DNA from: Parvularia atlantis
Taxonomy: Eukaryota; Opisthokonta; Rotosphaerida
Direction: 5' to 3'
Length of the DNA stretch: 17,700 nucleotides
Assembly: GCA_943704415.1 (NCBI GenBank)
Contig: CALSCO010002276.1
Span: 1 to 17,700, forward strand
Made by a program: the position numbers and the translations under genes. Below the pieces are notes generated by a model that was not told where the DNA came from, did not search any database, and worked only from the letters and a program-made list of their open reading frames with translations. Of the stretch, positions 8,033-15,621 are shown one piece after another (the first letter of the stretch is position 1; each line of letters begins with the position of its first letter).

Positions 8033-10280
8033 CTAGCTGATGAGCGCGATGAGCTCGTGCGCGGTGAGCAGGACGAGCACGGACGCAGCGAAGCACGCGC
8101 CGAGGATGTCGCCCGTGGCGTGCCCGAGGTCGACGACGCGCTGGTCGGCCCGCGTCGCGCGCGGCTCGGCCAGCTGGCTGCGACAGGTGAGCAAGCGATC
8201 GCGATCCACACGGCACACGGCACGGCACGCAACTGGTACAGGTAGACGTGCCGCGTCGCGTCCACGAGCGCGATTAGGCTGTGATCAGGCGCCCACACGA
8301 TGAGGCGCTTCTGCCGCTTGGACGCGGCGACGTAGGCGAACGCTGCCGTACACGCGATCAGCCGCACCCAGGCATGCGCAGGGCCGCGCGCACCGCTGAA
8401 GCACCCCACGTTCGTCATGCGCAAGCTGTCTTGAGACAGGTCAATGTCGTACACGACGCCGTCCACGTCCCACTGCAGTCGCAGCACCATCGCGCGTGTC
8501 AGCCGCGCAAGGAAGCAAACGCTTCATGTTCGCCTTGGTCAGCACGCTGCGGCCGAGCGGCCCGGGCGCGAGCAGCTCCTGCGTGCTGTTGGTCGGCGTC
8601 GAGTGTGTCATGCGGCCCAGCGTATCGTAGCGACAGACCTGCGCCGCAGAGCGCAGCGTCAGCGCTTGCCCCGAGCTACTCTGTGCAGACGCGCGCACAG
8701 TAAACGACGATCCGCCGCCCTCGACGTCGCACTCCTCGTCCACGCGCTCAAGCGTCGGCTGCAGCCCGCGCGGGCCGGCCGGGTTGTCGCTCGAAAACCT
8801 GTCAAACGCCTCGCGAATGGCCACGATCTCCTGCTCGTCCATGATCTCGAGCACGCCGTCGTCCTGGTCCTTGAGCTGCGCGCCACATGAGCCGTCGCCG
8901 CACGAGGGAAGCACACACCTGCACCCAGCGCGACCGCACGTCTTTCTCGAGGTGCAGCGTCAGCAGCAAGCCTTTCTCGAGCGTCCACACACTCGACGAC
9001 GGGTCGACGCTGTCGCGCACATGCACACGCGCACGCGCGCCGTGTCAGTGACTTGTGCCACACGGCGGTCAGCACGCACGTCGAGAACAGCTTGACGTCG
9101 TCGAACGCGTGCGGCACGGCCCCGCCCCGCACGCGCAGCCGCACCCGGTCGGCGCCGATGCGGCAGTCGACCTCGTGCTTGCTCACGGGCGTCGGCAGCG
9201 TCACGTACACCGTCACGTCCTCTGAGGTCTGCGTCCACGCGTATGCCGGCGGGCCGCCGCGCGTCGCCGGGCCGGCCGCGGTGTCGATGTCCATCGTGGT
9301 CGACGGCACGTCGGCGACGAACGGCTGCGGGCTGCCCAGTGCAATCGACGGCTCGCCGGTCGTCTCGTTCACGTGCAGCGTCGCCACCATCGGCGGCTCG
9401 GGCGCCGTGAGCGTGCACACGCGCGTGCACTGCGGGGGCCGCTGCCCCGAGTCGTTCTGCCGCGACACCGGCACACTCAGCAGCGTCACCATGAAGCGCG
9501 GGACCGTGCGTGCCCGCGTCTGCGCCGTCGAAGCAGCGGCCGAGCTGGCTTCGGCGCCGATGCCTGGGGTCGGCACGACGCTGGCCTGCTCCTCGGCTGT
9601 CGTCGTCGACAGCACCAGAACGAAGACGGTGCGGCTGCGCTGGTCGACCGGCGACGAGGCGGCCGCCAGCACCGAAAGACGGCCCAGCCCGACCTCGTTG
9701 GCGCTCAGCCGCAGCGCTGCCTCCCACGGCGCGTCGTCATCGCCGATCGCCATCGTCAGCTCGCCCGCGCCGGTCGACAGGACGAGCAGGTCGCGCGCGG
9801 CAAACGCTGCCGACGGCAGGTCATCGCCATCCGCCGCTGCAGCCGTCACAGCCTCTCTCGCCGCCGGCAGCAGCAGGTCGATGTCCACGCGCGCGGCGTC
9901 GTGCACGCGGACGGCCCACACGGCGCCGTCGCGGTCGACGTACGCCAGCAGGCGCGCGTCGAACGGGCTTGGCACCAGCGCGTTGTGCTGCGCGCGCCAC
10001 TTGAGCTGCTGGAAGGGCAGGTTCGCGGTGACCTGCACCGCATCGTCAGCAAGCCGCGCGAGCGTGCGCGGCCCTCACGCACCTTGCGATGCAGCGGCGG
10101 GCGTGGCAGTGCGTGCCGGTGCCGGTGCACGTCTGCGTCGTCGCCTGGCCTGGCAGCACACGCAAGGCGTCAGCTGGCATCTCGTTCGCTGCGCACTCGC
10201 ACGCACCGCAGCTTGTAGCCCTCGAAGCGCGGCTGGCGCAGCTCGCGGCGCGGCTCAAGTGCGACGGCGCTCGCGGGCAT
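8033..10280 (-). CDS. NUDCD1: NudC domain-containing protein 1-like
   Basis: Seven exons give 632 residues: 10280-10207, 10149-10083, 10032-9080, 9009-8919, 8875-8546, 8472-8234, 8177-8033. The N-terminus has RRELRQPRFEGYKLR, typical of the NUDCD1 start, then LPFQQLKWRAQHNALVPSP and the beta-propeller-like LLAYVDRDGAVWAVRV. A CS/p23-like (NudC) domain begins near residue 311 (YAWTQTSEDVTVYVTLP) and continues with VWTLEKGLLLTLHLEKD and RSRWVQ. The C-terminal part includes WDVDGVVYDIDLS, AFAYVAASKRQKRLIVWAPD and a hydrophobic end, LLTAHELIALIS. In animals NUDCD1 is an Hsp90-linked cochaperone. The junction between exons 5 and 6 (8473-8545) is the weak point: the chosen donor GTGCTG keeps the frame but removes plausible coding sequence. 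The start is 59 bp from that of the divergent dehydrogenase gene. Confidence 0.88.
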
Positions 10281-10339
10281 GGGCTCAGGCGCTGACTCGA
10301 GACGGCACGGCGGTTTGAGTGACAGCTCACGTGACCAGC
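10281..10339. promoter_or_regulatory. 59-bp bidirectional promoter region
   Basis: Only 59 bp separate the ATG of the NUDCD1-like gene (10280, minus) from that of the dehydrogenase gene (10340, plus). The stretch contains cagctcacgtgacc, with a CACGTG E-box palindrome at 10327-10332, the kind of site bound by bHLH or Cbf1-type factors. The two genes must share control elements or have them within coding sequence. Any factor binding is inference. Confidence 0.5.
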
Positions 10340-11817
10340 ATGCCGCGCGACGCAGACCGCGACGTGGCGCGCCGCCGCGCCAAGCTCAAGGGCCGCGTCG
10401 CCGTCATGTGCGTCGTGTGGCTGCTGCTGCGCGAGGTGCCCGCTGACGTGTGCGTGGTGGCAGCACGGGCGCGTCTCGCGGCATCGGCCGCGAGATCGCC
10501 CTCGCGTTTGGCGCGGCCGGCGCCTTTGTGACAATCGCGGCCAAGAGCGAGGTGGCGCGGCCGGCCGTGCTGAGTGCGGAGCCGCGCGGCTGATCGCGCG
10601 GCCGCAGGTGGGCACTGAGAACCTGCCGGGCTCGATCTACAGCGTGGCCAACGAGGTCATCAAGGCCGGCGGTGACGCGCTCGCCGTCAAAGTCGACGTG
10701 CGCGTGCGTGCCGTTCGCGCGCCGCGTGCCGCGCGCCGCTCACGGTGCGCGCGCGCACCAGGACGAGAAGCAGATCAAGCACATGGTCGACGAGACGGTC
10801 AAGAAGTGGGGCCGCGTCGACTTCATGATCTGCAATGCCGGGTGCGCTTCTCAGCGCGCGCAATCGGCACGCGGCTAACACGGCCGATCGGGCGCAGCGC
10901 GCTGTGGTGGCAGCCGGTGGAGGAGGTGCGCGCTGCGTGCAGCTGTGTACACGTGCTGCGGGGGATGTGACGGCGCGCGCCCGCACCACAGACGCCCATG
11001 AGCAAGTACGACCTGATCAACCAGATCAACGCCCGCGCCAGCTTTGCCTGTGCGCACTACTGGTGCGCCATGCTTCCCGGCTCAATGCCGACCGTGCCTG
11101 ACAGCCCAACGGCTCCGCAGCGTGCCGCACATGCTGCGTCAGGGCTTTGGCCACATCGTCGTCATGTCGCCGCCGATCGACCTGGACTTTGTCGCCAACA
11201 AGGTCGCGGGCCGCGGTTGTGCGCGCGGGATTCGCGCTGACGCGCACGGGACGGACAGGTCGCGTACTCGATCAGCAAGTTTGGCATGACGCTCATCGCG
11301 CACGGCCTCGGCGACGAGCTGCGTGGCCGCGGCGTGGGCTGCAACGCGCTCTGGCCGGCGACGGTCGTTGAGGTGCGCGCGCGGCACCGTCTGCATGCCT
11401 GGCTGATGATGCCTCGCGGCATACAGTCGCAAGCGTCGATCAACTTTGAGCTGGGCGAGCGCAAGAACTGGCGCAAGGGTGCGCCACGCACTCGCCGTGC
11501 ACAGTGCCGCGGTCTGACGGCCAGTGGCAGCGTCGATCCTGGCCGACGCGACGCTCGAGATATGCATGTCGGACCCGAACCAGGTCACGGGCAACGCGCT
11601 GATCGACGAGGACTTCCTGCGCTCGATCGGCTACAAGGACTTTGCGCAGTACCGCTACGACCCGAACGTGCGACACGCGTCTGCGCCGATGCGCGCACCC
11701 TCGCTCACGGCCCAAACGCAGCACGAGCCCGACCGCATGACGATGGTCGGTAGCATCAACCGCGGCGACGTGCGCCAGCTGGACCGCGACCGCCTGCGCG
11801 ACCGCGCGCGTCTGTGA
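10340..11817 (+). CDS. HSDL2: short-chain dehydrogenase/reductase, HSDL2 type, with peroxisomal signal
   Basis: Eleven exons give 303 residues: 10340-10407, 10464-10551, 10608-10703, 10762-10841, 10898-10925, 10992-11062, 11121-11202, 11259-11372, 11427-11478, 11531-11667, 11722-11817. The Rossmann-fold cofactor motif is TGASRGIG (24-31), followed by VDFMICNAGALWW. The catalytic set is Ser160 (VVMSPPIDL), Tyr174 and Lys178 (YSISK). Lineage marks of HSDL2-like enzymes are the SPP sequence, CNALWPATVVE in the substrate loop, and a late SILADATLEICM ... VTGNALIDEDFLRSIGY segment. The SCP2 lipid-binding domain of animal HSDL2 is missing; instead there is a short charged tail ending in ARL, a permitted PTS1 tripeptide, so peroxisomal location is likely. 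The substrate is unknown; lipid or steroid-like carbonyl compounds are possible. Confidence 0.93.
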
Positions 11818-11860
11818 CGTGCTGTGCTTTTGCCCGACGAAGAGAAAGACAGCGGCGGCG
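11818..11860. other. convergent 3' intergenic region, 43 bp
   Basis: Only 43 bp separate the stop of the dehydrogenase gene (plus) from the stop of the Dsc2-like gene (minus). It contains gctgtgcttttgcc and agagaaagac runs. The mature 3' UTRs must overlap each other or run into the neighbouring coding region. Confidence 0.6.
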
Positions 11861-13100
11861 TCACGTCGCATACTGCTGCACCTCGTCCAGTAGAATGTTG
11901 ATTGCGCGCTGCTGGTCGTTGTTGGCCCGCCGCAGTGCGCGCAGGATCGCGTCGCGCGGGAACCCGAGCAGTTCGATCTGCGCCACCTGCTCCTCCATCG
12001 GCGGCACATACACGGCCGGCAGGGGTCGCATGGACGGCAGCCCGCGCCCCTGGGCCTGCGCGGCACACGCGCGTGAGCACCCATCGTGCTCAGCGCCACA
12101 CGCGCACCGCGATGACACCGCTCTCCACGGGCCGGCCCTGCGTGTCGAGCGTCGCCAGCACGCCGTTAGCCGCGCGCGGCTGCTGCCACCCCTGGCCGTG
12201 GGTCGGCGACGAGGCCACGAGCGGCAGGACGTAGCGCTCGCAAAACCCGCGTACGGCGCTCGGGAACCGCCACGACTGCATGCTTCCCATGTCGGACGCG
12301 TAGAGCGCGCCCGCGAGCACGCCCGAGAGCGCCGAGAGCGCCGCAGAGGGCCAGTGGATGACGATGAGCGTGCCGGCGAGGAGGAAGGTCGTCCACTTGT
12401 ACGAGATCGGCAGGCCCGCAAGCATGTACGTGTTGGTCACGGGGACGCTCTGCGCGTACGGCACGAGCAGCGCAAAGATGAGGCCGTACCTGCGCGCGCG
12501 CGGAAGCGTGAGCGTGAGCGTGCGGCACGTGAGTTGCATATTGGCGCGCACGGGCCGGGCGCGAGCGCCGTCGTGCTGCTCCCGAGCACGCTGCCCAGCA
12601 CGAGCATGGCCACCTGCAGCAGTGTCGACAGGCCGCTGACGGTGGCCGCAAAGGCCTGCGCGTGCGCCGTCAGCGTCCGCCGCGCAGGCAGAGGTCAGGG
12701 CGCGCGCGCACCGCAAACTTGGCCGTGCCGAAGCGCCGCTCAAACAGGCGCAGCTCGTACAGCAGCGCGCTGACCAGCAGCAGCTCGGTGGAGGAGCGCA
12801 GGACGAGGTGGTGCGTGGCGAGACGCCAGAGCTGCGCGCGCGCACGCGAGGGGTGAGAGCTTGGCACGCATGCGGACGGCCCCGTGAACCTGCAGGTGCG
12901 ACGAGAGGTGCGGCGACAGGCTCAGCCCGAGCACGCCGCGCCAGTCGAGCACGGACGCGGCCACGGTCACGCCGCCGACGGCCACCAGCGTCGCCTTGAG
13001 GAACGGCGCCCTGTCTGCGGGCGGCCGCGCGGGTCACGGCGCGCCGCCACGTCCGACAACGAAGCCGCGCCGGTGACGCACAGAAGCCCACGGTCGACAT
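11861..13100 (-). CDS. DSC2: rhomboid-like multi-pass membrane protein with C-terminal UBA domain (UBAC2/Dsc2 type)
   Basis: Six exons give 314 residues: 13100-13082, 13014-12890, 12831-12712, 12655-12552, 12489-12108, 12055-11861. The N-terminus MSTVGFYRAPFLKATLVAVGG is followed by LWRLATHHLVLRSSTELLLVSALLYELRLFERRFGTAKF, split here by an exon joint, which is the family hallmark. Four or five hydrophobic segments follow, among them STLLQVAMLVLGSVLG, YGLIFALLVPYAQSVP and TTFLLAGTLIVIHWPSAA. No rhomboid Ser-His catalytic pair was seen, as expected for this pseudoprotease group. The last 45 residues form a UBA domain (EQVAQIELLGFPRDAILRAL, then AINILLDEV). In fission yeast Dsc2 is part of the Golgi Dsc E3 ligase that activates SREBP; in animals UBAC2 acts in ER-associated degradation. 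Which role applies here is inference. Its ATG is 9 bp from that of the divergent HP1 gene. Confidence 0.9.
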
Positions 13101-13109
13101 TCGACGAAA
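13101..13109. promoter_or_regulatory. 9-bp gap between divergent start codons
   Basis: The sequence tcgacgaaa is all that separates the Dsc2-like ATG (13098-13100, minus) from the HP1 ATG (13110-13112, plus). Each gene's 5' UTR and promoter must therefore lie within the other's transcribed region, where the first intron of each (13015-13081 and 13236-13343) offers room. Confidence 0.85.
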
Positions 13110-14235
13110 ATGCCGAAGCGCGGCCGCAGCGGGAACCGCGCCAAGTCGTCGGCAGCGGCGGCGCCCGCGGTCAGCGCGGACGAGGACGAGATCGCGTACG
13201 TGGTGGAGGAGGTGCTGGACCGCCGCCGCAACCCGGTGCGTGTGTCGCCCCCGCGCGCGCGTGAGGGGGGCTGCCGCGCGCCGCGTCGCGAGCGTACCCC
13301 GCCCAAGTTGTAACCGCCGGTTTGCGTCGCACGCGCGCGCCAGGTGACGGGCAAGACCGAGTACAAGCTCAAGTGGGAGGGCTACAGTACGGAGGAGTCG
13401 ACGTGGTGCGGGATGCGCACACACGTTGTGCTGCACGTTGCCGTGCGCTGAGCAGCCGCGCGCCCACGCGCAGGGAGCCGGTCGAGCACTGCACCTGCGA
13501 GGACCTCATCCTCGAGTACGAGGAGCGCATCAAGAAGAACAGCGGCGGCGGGGCGGCATCGAAAAAGGCCACGCCCGCGCCGGCAGCGCCAGCAGCGCCG
13601 GCAGCAGCAACAGCAGGAGCAGCGGCCAAGGGCGGCAGGACGACCCGCGCCGCGACAAGCAGGGTGCCATCGGGCCCGCAAAAGCGCGCGCGCACACGCT
13701 CAGCCCGGCGTCGCACAGGCTGCGGCGCTGAGCCCGCCCGCGGAAGAAGAAGAGGAGGAAGAGGAGGAGAAGGAGGACGGCGACGACGATGACGCCGACG
13801 CCGACGCAGAGGAGGACGCCAAGCCCGCCAACGGGAGCAAGCACACGGCGTCCGCGGGAGTGGTGCGCGACCCCCCTCGCCCCATCGCACACGCGCACGT
13901 CTTGTCAGATCGGTCGCCGACGCGCGCACGCGCAGCCGACGTGCGAGTGGGAGGCGGACGCCGAGTCCATCCACTCAGTGCGCCGCAACCGCAAGAACCA
14001 GCTCGTCGCCAAGATCGGCTGGTGCGCCTGCCGCTGGGCGCCGGCGACGTGCGCGTAACTCGCGCATGCGCCGTGCAGGAAGAACGGCAAGACGTCCGAG
14101 GCACTCACGGACGAGGTGCACATGAAGGCCCCGATCAAGCTGATCAAGTACTACGAGAGCCACCTGCGATTGTGCGCCGCGCCCGACCCGTGTATGCCGC
14201 CGCACCTGACGCGCTTTACGCGCAGTACCAACTAG
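13110..14235 (+). CDS. HP1: heterochromatin protein 1 (HP1/Swi6), chromodomain plus chromoshadow domain
   Basis: Six exons give 254 residues: 13110-13235, 13344-13405, 13474-13663, 13719-13862, 13936-14021, 14079-14235. The chromodomain spans about 29-80 (AYVVEEVLDRRRNPVTGKTE, YKLKWEGYSTEESTWEP, CEDLILEYEERIKK). The methyl-lysine cage residues are present as Tyr30, Trp53 and Tyr56. The hinge is Ala/Lys-rich, then carries a long Glu/Asp run (about 132-160). The chromoshadow domain runs from about 177 to 240 (CEWEADAESIHSV, LVAKIGWKNGKTS, APIKLIKYYESHL). HP1 proteins bind histone H3 methylated on lysine 9 and dimerise through the chromoshadow domain to build silent chromatin. The intact cage implies an H3K9 methyltransferase elsewhere in this genome. 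A donor three bases earlier (GTGGTG at 13860) is also in frame. Confidence 0.96.
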
Positions 14236-14389
14236 GCGCACATGGCGGCGGTCCTAGCAAGTGCCGTACCATGTCCGGCCCTGCTGTTGTGCTCCTCTCT
14301 GGCTCTCTACGGCCTTAGGCGCGCCTCGAGCGTTTGGTTCGTCGGGGTCTGCACAAAAAGCGCGTACACGCACATGCGCACGCATGCGG
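14236..14389. other. convergent 3' intergenic region, 154 bp
   Basis: This stretch lies between the stops of HP1 (plus) and TOA1 (minus). It holds pyrimidine-rich patches (ctgctgttgtgctcctctctg) and a short A run (caaaaagc near 14352). I see no further gene; it should hold both 3' UTRs. Confidence 0.55.
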
Positions 14390-15469
14390 TCACCACTCGA
14401 GCTCTCCCGACGCACGCTGAAACAGGAAGTCCTGCCCCTCGACGCGCATGAGGCCGTTGGTGAGCACGAAGCGCCACTTGTTGCGGTTGCGCGTGACCTG
14501 CGCCGCCGCGGCTTCAGCCAGCGATCGCGGGAGGCCGCGAGAGGCAGGCAGGCGAGCCGCGCACCTTTTCGTACAGACAGAGGATGTGGTTGGACGTCTC
14601 AATCTCGTCCTCGTCCTCGTTCGGGTCGTCGAGGTCCGAGTGCAGCGACTCGTCGTCCTGCGCGTCGCGGTGAGCAGTCAGAGAGACACAGCGAGCGCGC
14701 ACCCGCGGGCCGCCCGCCCCGCCGTCCTCGTTGTCCGAGCCCTCGTCGTCCTGCCCGTCCGACTGCGGCAGGCGCCTGCTGCGCGGCATCGCGTCGGCGG
14801 TGCCCTCGTAGTACGGGCCGCCACCCGCTGCGGACGAGGCACCTGAGCGTCTCGCGCGCGCGACGGTTAGCGTGCGCCGCGCCGAACCAACGCGCGTGCA
14901 CCGCCGCGTGACCGCCCTGCCGACGACGACGCGCTTTGCCGGGTCGTTGCCGGCGTCTGCCACCGCCCGCGCCTCAGCCCGGCGCACCACGCACACCCGC
15001 GCGGCGGGCGGATGCGCACCAGGTACGGCTGCGGCCGCCCGTACTCGGCGCCCGCGGCGTCGGCCCTGCTCGCGCGGGCGGGCGGGGCGAGGCTGTGCAG
15101 CGTCGAGGCGGTCGGCTGCGTGCCGCGTGGGGCGTCAGCGAGCGCGCACGCCCGGCCACAACGCGCATACCACCGCCGTCACCACGTTGAACACGCCGTC
15201 GAGGTACCCCGCCGTCCCGTCGTCCACCGGGAGCTCCGCTTCGAGGCCCGTGGTCGCGCCGCCGCGGTGCTGCAGCAGACGCGTCGCCCAGAGCTGCTGC
15301 AGCTCCTGCACGAGGCTCTCCTCCAGGCCCTCGTTCAGCAGCTCTTCGCGCGCGTGCTTGAGCACCTCGTCGACCACGGCGCGCTCAAACTGCTCCTGCC
15401 GCGCGCCCGGGGTGGGCCGTCGGCGCACGCGCACGCGAGCTCAGTCACCGTACACACCACCGCCGTCAT
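14390..15469 (-). CDS. TOA1: transcription initiation factor IIA large subunit
   Basis: Seven exons give 241 residues: 15469-15449, 15395-15183, 15115-15020, 14956-14902, 14842-14703, 14657-14565, 14497-14390. The N-terminal helical part that pairs with Toa2 is EQFERAVVDEVLKHAREELL, then ESLVQELQQLWATRLLQ. A low-complexity linker follows, with RLPQSDGQDDEGSD and a strongly acidic stretch (DDESLHSDLDDPNEDEDEIE). The C-terminal beta-barrel segment that contacts TBP and DNA is HILCLYEKVTRNRNKWRFVL, NGLMRVEGQDFLFQ and the family-typical ending ASGELEW. TFIIA stabilises TBP on promoters in the nucleus. The linker is short, as in yeasts. The first exon is tiny (7 codons); its donor GTGACT is the least certain point, with GTGTAC six or more bases earlier as an alternative. 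Confidence 0.93.
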
Positions 15470-15621
15470 CCTGTCAACGGAAACTTGCCTGATGATCGAC
15501 TCGGAACGCTGTAATTAGTGTATTGCTGACTATTTGCACTACAAAGCCGTTGTACATATTCATGCAGCGCCTCCCGGCTGGGACCCGTCTTTGCTTCGCT
15601 CACTCCAGGCACGTACACAAC
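15470..15621 (-). promoter_or_regulatory. AT-richer intergenic region, presumed TOA1 promoter and upstream gene 3' UTR
   Basis: These 152 bp lie between the stop of the PUL-domain gene and the TOA1 ATG, both on the minus strand. Around 15515-15565 the sequence is clearly less GC-rich than its surroundings (gtaattagtgtattgctgac and gtacatattcatg). This would suit cleavage/polyadenylation of the upstream gene and a core promoter for TOA1. No exact TATA box was found. Confidence 0.5.
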
